Notes: generated from the letters alone by a model not told the origin. A stretch of 46,983 nt of DNA from Clostridiales bacterium (GCA_027318915.1 DAHVOH010000018.1:1-46983), one strand, 5' to 3'. Numbered from the stretch's first letter, positions 1 through 9,511 are shown. Made by a program: numbers and translations.

Positions 1-168
1 GTATCGCAGCGGCAGCCGGTCGGAGCGAGGCGCGGAGCCGACGGCGGAGGACGCGACGGTCTCCCGCGCGGGTCGAGGCGAGCCGGGCGGGCGCGGCCGC
101 CGGGTCGGACAGGAATTCCCGCGACGATCCCGAAGGGGATGGAGAATCCCCGCGCGAGGAGTGACAGT
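1..168. other. Upstream sequence, no gene seen
   Basis: Very GC-rich leader before the first start codon. I see no convincing promoter, RNA or coding frame. The only functional element is a GAGGAG ribosome binding site at about 156-161, seven bases before the ATG at 169. Confidence 0.5.
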
Positions 169-945
169 ATGGCCAAAATCAAGGCTCCGTACGGGTCGTG
201 GCCGTCCCCCATTACAGCGGCGCTGCTGGTGAGCCGGGGGGTGGGGCTGGGCGAACCGCTCACGGATGGCGAGGACATCTATTGGACCGAGGCGCGTCCC
301 GCCGAGGCGGGACGCCAAGTGATCGTGCGGAGGACGCCCGACGGCGCTCAGGCCGACGTCAACCGCGCCCCGTACAACGCTCGCACCCGCGTGCACGAAT
401 ACGGCGGCGGCGGTTATCTCCCGGCCGACGGCATCGTGTACTTCAGCCAGTTTGATGACCAGCGCTTGTATCAGGTGGTGCCGGGGGCGGAGCCCGCTCC
501 GCTCACGGAGCCCGGGGCCGTGCGCTACGCGGACTATGTGTGGGACCGCGCGCGCCGGCGCCTGGTCGGTGTGCGGGAAGACCACGGCACGGACGCGCCC
601 CAAGCGGTGAACACGTTGGTCAGCATCCCGCTGGACCGGCCCGGTCACGGCCGGGTCCTGGTGTCCGGCAACGACTTCTACAGCAGTCCCCGGCTGTCTC
701 CCGACGGCAGCCGCCTGGCGTGGCTCACGTGGAACCACTCCAATATGCCCTGGGATGGGACCGAATTGTGGGTGGGGGACCTCGACGCCGACGGCGCGCT
801 CTCCGGCGCCGTCCGGGTGGCGGGCGGCGAGGACGAAAGCATTGTTCAGCCCACGTGGTCGCCCGACGGCGTCCTGCACTTCGCGTCGGATCGAACCGGA
901 TGGTGGAACCTGTATCGCTGGGAGGAGGCCAACCGGGGTTCCGGC
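169..945 (+). pseudogene. 5' fragment of S9-family prolyl oligopeptidase/acylaminoacyl-peptidase, truncated
   Basis: The first ~255 residues resemble the N-terminal beta-propeller of dipeptidyl aminopeptidase/acylaminoacyl-peptidase proteins (family S9). Visible family landmarks are VHEYGGGGYLP, an FYSSPRLSPDGSRLAWLTW stretch, WDGTELWV and SDRTGWWNLYRW, where the propeller blades lead towards the hydrolase. The ATG at 169 has a GAGGAG site seven bases upstream and is preferred over the in-frame start at 139. After about position 935 the reading frame turns into arginine/proline-rich nonsense ending at 1515. The alpha/beta-hydrolase domain with the catalytic Ser-Asp-His is absent; full-length relatives are 600-650 residues. 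The gene is therefore broken here, either by deletion or by an assembly join to the next gene, which is read in another frame. Confidence 0.8.
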
Positions 946-2834
946 GCCGCGTTCGGCCCGGTCGCCCCTGGGCGACGGCGGCCGCGGCCGCCCTCGGCCT
1001 GGCGCTTTTGGCCGCGGCGGCTGTCTGGCCCATGCATCCGAGAGGCTCCGGGGGGCCCAATCCGGCGGCCGCAACGCACTCCCTGGTCGTGTCGCGCGCG
1101 GGCCCGCCGGTGGTGGCGTCCGCACGCATCCGGCCGCCGCTCGGCCTCGACGGCGCCGACATGGTCAATGCGCGGCAGGGATACGCGTGGGCGGGGCAGT
1201 GGCCGGCCATGGCGCTCTGGTCCACGACGGACGGGGGGCGCACCTGGACGCGCGTGTACGACACGTCCCAGGGCATTGTCCAGGCCGAGTTCGTCACGCC
1301 CACGGACGGATATCTGCTGGTGGGCGGGTGCGCCCCCTTCAGTGGATCCTGCGGGTCCAGCACGCTGTGGGCAACCCGGGACGGGGGACACGCCTGGACG
1401 CCGACCCATGCCTTTGCGACACCCGTCGCGTCCGTCACCGTCGCGGGTCCCGGGGACATGTGGGCCGTCTTGGCCACGCCGGAAAACCCGTCTCCGCGCC
1501 TGCTGCAAACGTTGAACGGGGGTCGGACCTGGGCCGCCAGGCCCGGACCGGCCGGTGCTCTCGGGGTAGCCGCCGAAGACCTGGCCTGGCTCAATGCCAC
1601 CCAGGGCTGGCTCTTGACCGGCGGCGAGGCCTCCGCCGGCAGTCAGGACAAAATGCTGTACGAGACGCGAAACGGTGGCCGGTCGTGGTCGCTGGTGGCG
1701 TCCGCCGCCTTTGGCGGAATCGCCGCAGGCTCGGCCGGTGTGCTGCCCCAGATTGGCTATGTGCCCTCCTCCGGGGGGCTCGCCTTCATCTCGCCGGGCG
1801 TCGGCTTCCTGGCCTTGGACCGCGCCGGACTGTTTGAAACAGTCAACGGCGGCGCATCGTGGCAGCCCGCCCCGCAACCCCTGCCGGGCGCCGATCTGGC
1901 GCGCATCGGATTCTGGTCGGCCACCGGCGGGTATATGCAGGAAGGGACGGCTCCGGGTCCGGCCCTGCCTTTGTACCTGACCGTCGACGGCGGCCGGCAC
2001 TGGCGCCGCCGCTATCCGCCCGTGCTGCCCGACGTCGCCTCGCCCATTCCCGGCTCGCCGCGCTGGCTCGGATTCGGCGACCTGCTGGGACAAGCGGCGC
2101 TGGACATCCAAACGTCCGCCGACGCCGGGCACACGTGGACGCCGGTTGCCCTGGCGCCCTCCGGCACCCAGTTTGTGCAGGCGCTGTCGACACGCGACTG
2201 GGTGGCCGTGGGAGACCAGATCGCCATCACCCGGGACGGGGGCCGGCATTGGCGAATCCTGTCGCTGCCGGGACTGCCCTATCTCAGCACCGTGAGCTTC
2301 GGCAACCGCCGCGACGGGTGGGCCTACATCGGCGGCCGGGGCTTGTACACGACCCGCGACGGCGGCCGGTCGTGGGTGCGGGCCGTGACGGCGGGCGCCT
2401 TGCCGTTTCATCCCGAGGAGATGGTGCAAGTCTCCGCGGAAACAGGCTACGGGCTGGGGACCGCCCGGGAGGCGCGGCCCCCACGGCCGCGCGTCCCCGT
2501 CAAAGACGCCGTCGTCCCCCCACTGCCGAGCGAGCTATGGGTCTCGCACAACGCCGGCCGGTCCTGGCGGGCATCCCGCTTGCCGTCGCCCTATATTTTT
2601 CACATGACGTTCTACCGCGACAGCGCGATGCTGTGGACGGGACGCCGGTACTGGGTCAGCGAAGACGGAGCGGCGCGCTGGACGGTCCGCCCCTGGCCCG
2701 CCGGATGGCTGATCCAATCGGTCAACGCCATGGGCCACCAAACCTTCCTGGCAACGGTCGGCTCAGCGACAACGTCGTCGGCGACCCAATTTCTGACCAC
2801 CAACGGCGGGGCCAGTTGGACGGCCATTCCCTGA
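945..2834 (+). pseudogene. Asp-box (YCF48/BNR-like) beta-propeller protein, 5'-truncated
   Basis: This frame encodes about 630 residues with around a dozen Asp-box motifs of the form T-x-[DN]-G-G-R-[TSH]-W, for example TTDGGRTW, TRNGGRSW, TVDGGRHW and TTNGGASW. Such repeats form the blades of YCF48/sialidase-like propellers, usually extracytoplasmic. A hydrophobic segment (AAAAALGLALLAAAAVW) near 966-1020 looks like a membrane anchor or uncleaved signal. No start codon with a ribosome binding site precedes it. The nearest ATG (1032) would remove the anchor, and the upstream sequence in another frame belongs to the S9 peptidase. I infer that the true N-terminus was lost at the junction near 935-960. 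No enzymatic residues are recognisable; a role in binding or assembly at the cell surface is a guess. Confidence 0.75.
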
Positions 2835-2933
2835 GCGCGGGCCACCGCGCCTGGCCGCCCTTGCCGGACGGCCGCGACCCCGCCGCCCCTCAGCGGCCCG
2901 GCGGTCCCCCGGTCGCGAAAGACCTGCCGGCCA

Positions 2934-4202
2934 TCAGTCAATTTCCCGGGCAAACAAGTCGTCCAGGGTCTCGCGCCGCATGATGAGGCGAATCTGCCCG
3001 CCCGAAACCAGCACCACGGGCGGCCGAGGGACGCGGTTGTACTGACTCGACAGCGGCACGCAGTAGGCGCCGGTGTTCAGCACGGCCATCAGATCCCCGC
3101 GGGCGGGATGGTCAAGCGGCACGTTCTCCCGGATGACGTCGTGAGCGTCGCAATATCGCCCCACCACATGATGCGGCGTCGAGGCATCCGTGCCCGGTCG
3201 GGCCACCAGTCTCACCGGATGGCCGGCATCCGCGCCGTACAGCATCGGCCGCGGATTGTCCCCGACCCCGCCGTCCACGGCGACCACGCCGCGGCCATCG
3301 GCCGCCGTCTTGACCGACTGCACGGTGTACACTGTCAACCCCGCGGGACCCACCAGAGAACGGCCCGGCTCGGCGAAGAAGCGCGGCGTGGGCAGACCCA
3401 TCCGACCTGCCTGGGTGCGCACCTCCGCCACCAGCGACGCCAGCAGCGGGCGGAGCTCCAGGGCCGGTTCCGCAGGGTCCGCCGCGATGCCGAAACCACC
3501 GCCCACGTTGATTTCCTGTGGCCAATATCCGAGACGCTCCCGCACGTCGACCGCAAACGCCATCTGGCGGCGAACCAATTCGAGAAAGGGTTCCGGCGAG
3601 CGGCTCCGATGCCCGAGGGGAATGGCGCCCATGTGGATGTGAAAGCCCATGATTTGCGGGCCGTCGGCTGCCATGGGCGCCATGCTGCGAAGCGCGGCCT
3701 CGGCCTCATCCGGTTGAAACCCGAATTTGTGGAGATGGGCGGCCGGGGGCGCCAGCCGCAGGATGACGGGGGGCCGCGCGCGGACGGCGCGCGCCGCCTC
3801 CCTGAGCCGAGCCAGCTCATCCGCGTTGTCCACCACGATACGGCCCACGGGAAGCTGCAGAGCCATCGCCAGGTCCTGATCGGATTTGGCATTCCCGTGC
3901 CACCACAGCAAATCCGGGGCCGCGCCCGCCCGCAGCGCGGCCGCGACCTCGCCCGAGGACACGACATCCAGCCCGAGACCCTCGTGCACGGCGAGCCGCA
4001 ACACGCCCAGCAGCCCAAGCGCTTTGCTTGCATACAGAATCCGGCTGCCGGCGGGCGCGTCGGAGAGTCCCGCCACCGCCGCCCGCATGCGGCTTTGGAT
4101 GTCGTCCTGATCCAGAATGACCAAAGGCGTCCCGAACTCCGCGGCCATCTCCGTCACCGAGTGACCGGCAACCGTCATGTCCGATTCCAGGACCTCTATC
4201 AC
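2934..4202 (-). CDS. lysA: Diaminopimelate decarboxylase-like PLP enzyme
   Basis: Fold-type III PLP decarboxylase of the LysA family, expected to convert meso-diaminopimelate to L-lysine in the cytoplasm. Motifs in order: ILYASKAL, whose lysine forms the Schiff base (residue 60 from the GTG at 4202); VVSSGEVAAALRAG; WHGNAKSDQDL; HIHMGA; the phosphate-binding GGGFGI; EPGRSLVGPAG; DNPRPMLYGA; and CDAHDVI, whose cysteine matches the active-site Cys of the usual CESxD motif. Length (422 residues) is normal. The GTG at 4202 is chosen because a GGGGAGG site lies nine bases upstream; a GTG at 4226 has none. The variant HIHMGA (usually HIGSQ) and CDAHD leave room for a related amino acid decarboxylase. 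It lies downstream of the GntR gene on the same strand, 167 bases away. Confidence 0.8.
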   Translation of the reverse strand: MIEVLESDMTVAGHSVTEMAAEFGTPLVILDQDDIQSRMRAAVAGLSDAPAGSRILYASKALGLLGVLRLAVHEGLGLDVVSSGEVAAALRAGAAPDLLWWHGNAKSDQDLAMALQLPVGRIVVDNADELARLREAARAVRARPPVILRLAPPAAHLHKFGFQPDEAEAALRSMAPMAADGPQIMGFHIHMGAIPLGHRSRSPEPFLELVRRQMAFAVDVRERLGYWPQEINVGGGFGIAADPAEPALELRPLLASLVAEVRTQAGRMGLPTPRFFAEPGRSLVGPAGLTVYTVQSVKTAADGRGVVAVDGGVGDNPRPMLYGADAGHPVRLVARPGTDASTPHHVVGRYCDAHDVIRENVPLDHPARGDLMAVLNTGAYCVPLSSQYNRVPRPPVVLVSGGQIRLIMRRETLDDLFAREID

Positions 4203-4280
4203 ACGCCCCAACCTCCCCGCCGGCACCCGGCTTTTTGGGTCCAGTCACCGGGGACGCTTTCGCCAGGGGCCCGCCGCCTC

Positions 4281-4344
4281 CTGCCCGGCGGCTCACAGCG
4301 CCCGGGCAGCAGGGGACGCCTCAGGTCTCCGCACGGTGGAGACC
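4281..4344. terminator. Two stem-loops between the GntR gene and lysA
   Basis: CTGCCCGG (4281-4288) pairs with CCGGGCAG (4302-4309), and GGTCTCC (4324-4330) pairs perfectly with GGAGACC (4338-4344) around a 7-base loop. They lie just after the regulator's stop codon on the minus strand. There is no U-tract, so a role as terminator or RNA stabiliser is only suggested. Confidence 0.3.
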
Positions 4345-4369
4345 GAGCCCTTCCGGCCCGCAGCGCCGC

Positions 4370-5053
4370 TCAGTCCGCTGCCCGCTCCCGCGCCTGCACC
4401 AGCTCCAGGATGCGTCCCGTCGACCGAGTCTTGTGGGCCAGCGTGAGTCGCTCCGCTTCCGCCGCATCGCGGCCTCGCAGCGCGGCCAGGATGGCGCGGT
4501 GCTCGCGCATCGACGCCCGGGTGTGCTCGTCGGGTCCCGTCAGCGGCGGCGGGTACCGGCCGGCCAGGTCCCACAGCTCACTGAGCAGGGCCAGCAGACG
4601 CCGGTTGTGGCAACCCGCATACATCCGTTCATGAAAGTGTCGGTTGGCGGCGCTCAGCTCCACCGGCGCCGCGCCGGTCTCGACCGCCTCCTCCAGATGA
4701 TCTTGCAGGACTGTCAGCTCCGCCAGATCCGCCTCCGTCAGGCGCGGCGCGGCGAGCCGCACGGCCAAGCCCTCGAGGGCGAGGCGCACCTCAAACAACT
4801 CGCGCAGATCCTCCGCCGACAGGGGCGTGGTGACGGCGCCCATGTGGGGCTCGATGCGGACCAGGCCCTGGCGCTCCAACTGGTTGAGGGCCTCGCGGAC
4901 CGGAATCTCGCTGGTGCCGTACGCCTCGGCTATCTGGCGGGTGATGAGACGCGCTCCCGGGCGGTGGCGGCCCTCCAGGATGTCTGCCCGCAAATGCTCG
5001 AGAACCCAGTCCTTTTTCGTCTGATAGCGCGGCGCCGTTCCCGTACGCGGCAC
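4370..5053 (-). CDS. GntR-family transcriptional regulator (FCD subfamily)
   Basis: A 227-residue DNA-binding regulator. Residues ~12-78 form the GntR winged helix (LRADILEGRHRPGARL, TSEIPVREALNQLERQGLV). Residues ~85-215 form an all-helical FCD ligand-binding domain, with FEVRLALEGLAVRLAA at its start and histidines in NRHFHERMY and REHRAIL of the kind that bind metal in this subfamily. FCD regulators typically sense organic acids and repress a neighbouring catabolic operon. This gene is divergent from such an operon, with only 70 bases between start codons, and an AT-rich inverted repeat sits in that gap. The GTG start at 5053 follows a G-rich site (AGGGGG) about eight bases upstream. I infer that it represses the 5124-10473 operon and probably the permease at 10733; the inducer is unknown. 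Confidence 0.88.
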   Translation of the reverse strand: MPRTGTAPRYQTKKDWVLEHLRADILEGRHRPGARLITRQIAEAYGTSEIPVREALNQLERQGLVRIEPHMGAVTTPLSAEDLRELFEVRLALEGLAVRLAAPRLTEADLAELTVLQDHLEEAVETGAAPVELSAANRHFHERMYAGCHNRRLLALLSELWDLAGRYPPPLTGPDEHTRASMREHRAILAALRGRDAAEAERLTLAHKTRSTGRILELVQARERAAD

Positions 5054-5075
5054 GATGTGACCCCCTACCCTGATG

Positions 5076-5096
5076 TTCTATATGATATATAATACG
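5076..5096 (+). promoter_or_regulatory. Promoter and putative GntR operator of the catabolic operon
   Basis: In a very GC-rich surrounding, TATAT-GAT-ATATA (5079-5091) is a perfect 5-3-5 inverted repeat. It overlaps a consensus -10 box TATAAT (5088-5093). No good -35 is visible at 16-18 bases. A repressor bound here would block RNA polymerase. A near-identical element (11 of 13 bases) lies before the permease at 10642-10654. Confidence 0.6.
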
Positions 5097-5123
5097 TCAC
5101 ACGGAGGCGGGGAGGAAGCAGCC

Positions 5124-6071
5124 ATGAGCCGACGTGAGCCCGGACCGCTGGCCGGGAAGGTGGCCGTCGTAACCGGCGGCGGGCGAGGCATCGGCCGCGC
5201 CATCGTCGAGGCGTTGGCCAACGCCGGGGCCCGTGTGGTGCTGGCCGATGCCGGCCTGGCCATCGACGGCCGGCCCGAGCAGCCGCACCTGGCCGAATCG
5301 GTGGCGCGGGCCCTGACGGCTCAGGGGCTCGAGGTCCTCCCCTACGCGGAGCGCCTGGAGTCGCCGGCCGATGCCGCGACCCTGGTGGCGCAGGCCCAGG
5401 CGGTCTACGGGCCCGTCGACATTCTGGTCAACAATGCCGCCATCCTGCAGGACCGGATGGTGTTCAACCTGTCGCCCGGGTCATGGGATGTTGTGCTGGC
5501 CAACAATCTGAGTCTGGCGTTTTACCTGATTCGCGAGGTCTCACCGGCCATGCGCGAGCGCCGCGGCGGGCGGATTGTCAACATGATCTCGTCGGCCGGC
5601 CTGATTGGGAACTATGGACAAGCCGGCTACGCGGCGGCCAAGGGGGGTCTCTATGCGCTGACCCGGGTGGCCGCGCTTGACCTGGCGCGCTACACCGTCA
5701 CCGTCAACGCCATCGCTCCCTTTGCCCACACCCGCGTGACGGACAGCATCACGCCGCGCCACCCGGCGGTGGCCGAGTACCTGGCCACCGTCAAGGATCG
5801 GGCGCAGCCGGACAGTGTCGCCCGTCTGGTTCTGTATCTCTGTACGGACGCGGCCCGGGTCCTGACCGGCCAAGTGTTCGGGGTCCGGGGTCCGGAGGTG
5901 TTTTTGTTCTCGGCCCCGCGTCCGATCGGGGCCCATGCGGCACCCGACACGCTGAGCCCCGAGTTTCTGGCGGAGACGGTGGCCGCCTGGGAGGCGGAGG
6001 GCCTGCTGACGCCGCTCGAGACGGACCTGATGGTGATGTCGCAGCCTCTCGTGCCGCCACCACCATCCTGA
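5124..6071 (+). CDS. Short-chain dehydrogenase/reductase (SDR)
   Basis: Classical SDR of 315 residues. The Rossmann nucleotide-binding motif TGGGRGIG is near residue 19, NNAA follows the central strand, and the catalytic Ser (ISSAG), Tyr and Lys (YAAAK) are all present. It resembles the SDR module of multifunctional beta-oxidation enzymes, with a C-terminal extension after the SDR fold (FLFSAPRPIGAH to the end) similar to proteins acting on hydroxyacyl-CoA esters. The ATG at 5124 follows GGAGGA at the right distance; the longer in-frame start at 5073 would overlap the promoter. It is the first gene of the operon. I infer oxidation of an alcohol intermediate, perhaps a cyclic or hydroxyacyl-CoA compound. 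Confidence 0.85.
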   Translation: MSRREPGPLAGKVAVVTGGGRGIGRAIVEALANAGARVVLADAGLAIDGRPEQPHLAESVARALTAQGLEVLPYAERLESPADAATLVAQAQAVYGPVDILVNNAAILQDRMVFNLSPGSWDVVLANNLSLAFYLIREVSPAMRERRGGRIVNMISSAGLIGNYGQAGYAAAKGGLYALTRVAALDLARYTVTVNAIAPFAHTRVTDSITPRHPAVAEYLATVKDRAQPDSVARLVLYLCTDAARVLTGQVFGVRGPEVFLFSAPRPIGAHAAPDTLSPEFLAETVAAWEAEGLLTPLETDLMVMSQPLVPPPPS

Positions 6072-6155
6072 GCGCCCCGTCGCGCCCGGATTCGGGGCCG
6101 GAACCCTTCGCCGAGCATCTGGCGTCGACCCGTTTGCAAGACAGGAGGTGCGGTC

Positions 6156-6884
6156 GTGTCCTATCCCGACCCGTTCACCGATCTCGTGCCGAACGCCCGC
6201 GCGCTGCGCACCATGCCGGAAGACTACCGGCGGGCCGTGGAAAAGGTGATCAGCAGCCATGCCGTCAACGAGCTGACCGGCGCCCAGACCTTCGACGAGC
6301 CGGCCATTCGCCTCGCGCCGTCCCCGTTTTACAAATGGATGGTGAGTCGGGTCACCATGGAGGAGTATGGCCATCACGTGCTGTTCTCCCGGCTGGCGGA
6401 CGACCTCCACATCGATTGGCGGCCCAAGAAGCCGCTGTCCCTCTTCGATTTTCCGCTGGTGTCGTGGGCGGAGTTTGGCGTGGTCAAGGCGATTGTGGAC
6501 CTGGCCGAGATCATTCAGCTGGAAGATCTGCAGGAGTGCTCCTACGGACCTCTGCGGCAAATCGCTCTCCGCACCATGCCCGAGGAGCGCTTTCACGTGG
6601 GATTGGGCCGGAAGATCGTGGGGGAACTGCTTTCGGATCCCCGTCAGCGTCCCGCCGTCGAGCGTGCGTTGCAATCGCTGTTTGTGGTCACGCTGGGATT
6701 CTTTGGCCGGGCCGATTCCTCCAATAACCGCCTCTATCTCCGGTGGGGCGTCAAACGCCGCACCAACACGGCCATGCGCCGCGATTACGTCCAACGGGTG
6801 CGCGCCTATGCGACCGAGCTTGCCCTGACGTTGCCGGCGATTCCGCCCGAATACCGGGACGAGCACCTGGAGGAGGTGTCGTAG
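6156..6884 (+). CDS. PaaA/BoxB-like di-iron (ferritin-like) oxygenase subunit
   Basis: A 242-residue all-helical protein resembling the phenylacetyl-CoA/benzoyl-CoA epoxidase catalytic subunit family (PaaA/PaaC, BoxB). Candidate di-iron ligands fall in the family's pattern: Glu39; Glu70 and His73 (EEYGHH); a middle carboxylate in QLEDLQE (Glu123 or Glu127); and Glu144 with His147 (PEERFH). The family uses O2 to epoxidise or hydroxylate an aromatic CoA thioester, drawing electrons from a reductase. Neither the structural partner (PaaC), PaaB/PaaD nor a reductase (PaaE, BoxA) is encoded nearby, so it acts alone or borrows a reductase. The GTG start at 6156 has AGGAGGTG six bases upstream, and the stop directly abuts the next ATG. 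The hydroxylated substrate is not known. Confidence 0.75.
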   Translation: MSYPDPFTDLVPNARALRTMPEDYRRAVEKVISSHAVNELTGAQTFDEPAIRLAPSPFYKWMVSRVTMEEYGHHVLFSRLADDLHIDWRPKKPLSLFDFPLVSWAEFGVVKAIVDLAEIIQLEDLQECSYGPLRQIALRTMPEERFHVGLGRKIVGELLSDPRQRPAVERALQSLFVVTLGFFGRADSSNNRLYLRWGVKRRTNTAMRRDYVQRVRAYATELALTLPAIPPEYRDEHLEEVS

Positions 6885-7940
6885 ATGGCCGAGCCGACGC
6901 GGCCGCTGGAAGCATCCGCGTTCCTGCGACGCCTGGACGAGCTCTCGATGGGACCGCTGTGGACCGTCCTCAAGGACACCCTGACTCCCTTCCCCACCCC
7001 GCGCGCTACGGTGTACCGGTGGCGGTGGCGCGATGTCCGACCGCTGCTGTACGAGTCGGTTCGGCAAGTGACGGCCGAGGAGGCCGAGCGCCGGGTGCTC
7101 ATGCTGCTCAATCCGGGGCTGCCCGGCGCCACGGCCTGTGCGGAGACGCTCTACGCCGGCATCCAGATCATCGCGCCGGGCGAGGTGGCGCGCACGCACC
7201 GGCACAGTCCGAACGCGCTTCGGTTCATCATGGAAGGCGCCGGCGCCTTCACGACCGTGGACGGAGAGCGGTCGCTCATGCAGCCCGGCGATCTGGTCAC
7301 CACGCCCACCTGGACCTGGCATGACCACGGCAATGAAGCCGCCGGCCCGGTGGTCTGGCTGGATGGTCTGGATATTCCGCTGGTGCAGCAATTGGCGGCC
7401 ATGCTGTTCGAACCCCATCCCGATCGCCAGCAGCCGGTCAGCAAGCCCCCCGGCGATTCCCGGCAGCGTTATGCCATGGGGTTTCGCCCCGCCTTTGAAT
7501 CGTGGGGCCATCCGTATTCGCCCGTCCTGGCATACCCCTATCGGCAAGCGCGGGACGCACTGGCCGCGGTGGCCGCCACCTCCTCCGCCAGTCCCTGCGA
7601 CGACGTTCTTCTCCAATACACGAACCCGCTCACCGGGAGCTCGATCCTGCCGACCATGGACGCCTATCTGCAGTGGGTGCGGGCGGGACGGCGCACGGCG
7701 GCGCACCGTCACACGTCGGCCACCGTCTACCTGGGCGTCGAGGGGCGCGGCGTCATCGAGGTGGACGGGACCGACTGGGAGTGGGAGCCCAATGACGTCC
7801 TAGTGGTCCCCAGTTGGGCGCTTCACCGCCATCGCAACGAGGGCGCTGAACCGGCCGTCTTGTTCAGCTTCTCCAATGCCCCCGTGCTCCGCTCGCTGGG
7901 ATTGTACCGGGAGACGAGTCCGGGAGGCGACGGTGCATGA
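6885..7940 (+). CDS. Gentisate 1,2-dioxygenase-type bicupin ring-cleavage dioxygenase
   Basis: A 351-residue double cupin of the gentisate/salicylate/1-hydroxy-2-naphthoate dioxygenase family, non-haem Fe(II) enzymes that open an aromatic ring between a carboxyl-bearing carbon and a hydroxylated carbon. The N-terminal cupin carries the iron ligands His105 and His107 (THRHSPNALRFIMEG, the family hallmark) and His146 (WTWHDHGN). The C-terminal cupin has AHRHTSATVYLGVEG and VPSWALHRHRN. Length is typical. The ATG directly follows the preceding stop codon and uses a GGAGGAGGTG site inside that gene, so translation is probably coupled. Substrate choice within the family cannot be read from sequence. 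Gentisate itself, or an amino or hydroxy analogue, would fit the FAH hydrolase encoded downstream. Confidence 0.85.
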   Translation: MAEPTRPLEASAFLRRLDELSMGPLWTVLKDTLTPFPTPRATVYRWRWRDVRPLLYESVRQVTAEEAERRVLMLLNPGLPGATACAETLYAGIQIIAPGEVARTHRHSPNALRFIMEGAGAFTTVDGERSLMQPGDLVTTPTWTWHDHGNEAAGPVVWLDGLDIPLVQQLAAMLFEPHPDRQQPVSKPPGDSRQRYAMGFRPAFESWGHPYSPVLAYPYRQARDALAAVAATSSASPCDDVLLQYTNPLTGSSILPTMDAYLQWVRAGRRTAAHRHTSATVYLGVEGRGVIEVDGTDWEWEPNDVLVVPSWALHRHRNEGAEPAVLFSFSNAPVLRSLGLYRETSPGGDGA

Positions 7941-9511
7941 TCACGGCGGCCGACTATTGGCGACCGGAGACGGCTTGCGGAGACCTGGCGGCGCTTCGCG
8001 GAGCGACCCTAGCCGACTGGTTTGATCACCAAGTCACACGACGGCCCGATGCGCCGGCCGTCATCGACGGGGATCACAGTCGGACATGGCGGCAGTGGGA
8101 CCGGCTGGTCCGGGACCTCATGGCCCACTGGCAGGCCGCCGGGATTCATCCCGGCGATGTCGTGGGCCTGCACCTGCCGTCGTCCTGGCACTTGGCCGCG
8201 GCCCACGTGGCCCTCGCCCGTCTCGGCGCCGTCACGGCCATGCTTCACCGACCCTATACGCCGGCGGAAGTGTCGCGACTGCTGACCCAAGTCGGCGCGT
8301 CCATGGTCGTGAGCGGAGACGGGGACGCGCCGCCCCGGATCCATCGGTGGGATCCCCCCGGTGAGATGGCCTGGCCGGAGGAGCAGAATGCGGCCACGCC
8401 GGACATTCACGGCCCTTCGCTGCCGGCGTCGCATCCGCTCGCGCTGTTTTTCACCTCGGGAACGGAGGGCCCCTCCCCCAAAGCCTGCCTGCACACCCAT
8501 GACGGTCTGCTGTCCAACGCCTGCTGGGTTGCGGAAGACACGGACCTGCGGGCGGACGACTGCGTCATGGCGGCCAGTGCCTTTACGCATCTGTTTGGAT
8601 GTCTCGCCCTCCATCTGACCGTGGTGTCCGGCGCGAGACAGGTTGTGCTCCGCCGGTTCTCGGCGGCGCGCTTCTGGGAGCTGGCCACGCGCCACGCCGT
8701 CAGCATCGCGTTTGCGGTCCCCGCGCAGCTGTATGATTTGATCGCGTGGCGGCACCAGCACCCGGAGGCACCGGCCCTCCCCCTCCGGGAACTGCGGGTG
8801 GCCGGCGCCTATCTGCCGGCCGACTTGGCTGAACGCGCGGCGGCGGTCCTCGACGTCCCCCTGGTGAGCCACTGGGGCATGTCTGAACTCGGCGCCGGGT
8901 CATACACCCGCGCGACCGACCCCCCTGCGGCCGCCTATACCACCATCGGGCGCGTGACCCGCGGGTCGGAGGCTTTGATCCGGGATGACGCCGGCCGCAC
9001 CGTCACGATGCCGGGCGTCACCGGATCGCTCCTGTTTCGGGGTCCGTCGCTGTTCATGGGCTATTACCGCAATCCGGAGGCCACGCGCGCCGCCTATGTC
9101 GGCCACGACGGCCGCATGTGGTTTCAAACCGGCGATTTGGCCCACTGGACGACGACCGGCCAGTTGGCCTACGGCGGTCGGTCCAAGGACCTCATCAACC
9201 GGGGCGGCATGAAAGTCAGCCCACAGGAGGTCGAGGCGGCGCTGCAAACGTTGCCGGCCATCCGCCAAGCGGCACTGCTGGCAGAATCCGACGAGCGCTT
9301 GGGTGAACGCGGACTGCTGGTGGCCAGCGTCGCGCCGGGCGCCCATCTCGACCTGAACCTGGTGCGGGCACACCTGGAAGCGGCCGGTCTGGCCCGATTC
9401 AAGTGGCCGGAGCGTCTGGTGGTTTGGCCCGAACTGCCGCTGACGCCCACCGGCAAAGTGGCGAAGGGCCGCCTGAGAACGCTGTTGGCCCTGGACCCTC
9501 CGGCTTCCTGA
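7937..9511 (+). CDS. AMP-forming acyl/aryl-CoA ligase (ANL superfamily)
   Basis: A 524-residue adenylate-forming enzyme. The P-loop motif is FFTSGTEGPSPKACLHTHDG (residues ~171-190), slightly longer than the usual TSGTTGxPKG. Then come SHWGMSELG, the TGDL motif, the hinge GGRSKDLINRGGMKVSP and the C-terminal catalytic lysine in LTPTGKVAKGRL (about Lys507). It would activate a carboxylic acid with ATP to an acyl-AMP and then a CoA thioester. By context the acid is probably aromatic, as in benzoate-, 2-aminobenzoate- or salicylate-CoA ligases. Its ATG overlaps the stop of the cupin gene (ATGA). Its presence suggests that the ring is attacked as a CoA ester, matching the PaaA/BoxB-like protein. 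Confidence 0.85.
   Translation: MITAADYWRPETACGDLAALRGATLADWFDHQVTRRPDAPAVIDGDHSRTWRQWDRLVRDLMAHWQAAGIHPGDVVGLHLPSSWHLAAAHVALARLGAVTAMLHRPYTPAEVSRLLTQVGASMVVSGDGDAPPRIHRWDPPGEMAWPEEQNAATPDIHGPSLPASHPLALFFTSGTEGPSPKACLHTHDGLLSNACWVAEDTDLRADDCVMAASAFTHLFGCLALHLTVVSGARQVVLRRFSAARFWELATRHAVSIAFAVPAQLYDLIAWRHQHPEAPALPLRELRVAGAYLPADLAERAAAVLDVPLVSHWGMSELGAGSYTRATDPPAAAYTTIGRVTRGSEALIRDDAGRTVTMPGVTGSLLFRGPSLFMGYYRNPEATRAAYVGHDGRMWFQTGDLAHWTTTGQLAYGGRSKDLINRGGMKVSPQEVEAALQTLPAIRQAALLAESDERLGERGLLVASVAPGAHLDLNLVRAHLEAAGLARFKWPERLVVWPELPLTPTGKVAKGRLRTLLALDPPAS

Noticed and set aside
5541..7712. Long minus-strand open frame (723 codons) across the SDR, di-iron and cupin genes
   Set aside because: Low-complexity Arg/Gly/His composition, no family motifs and no ribosome binding site, while the opposite strand encodes three clear enzymes.
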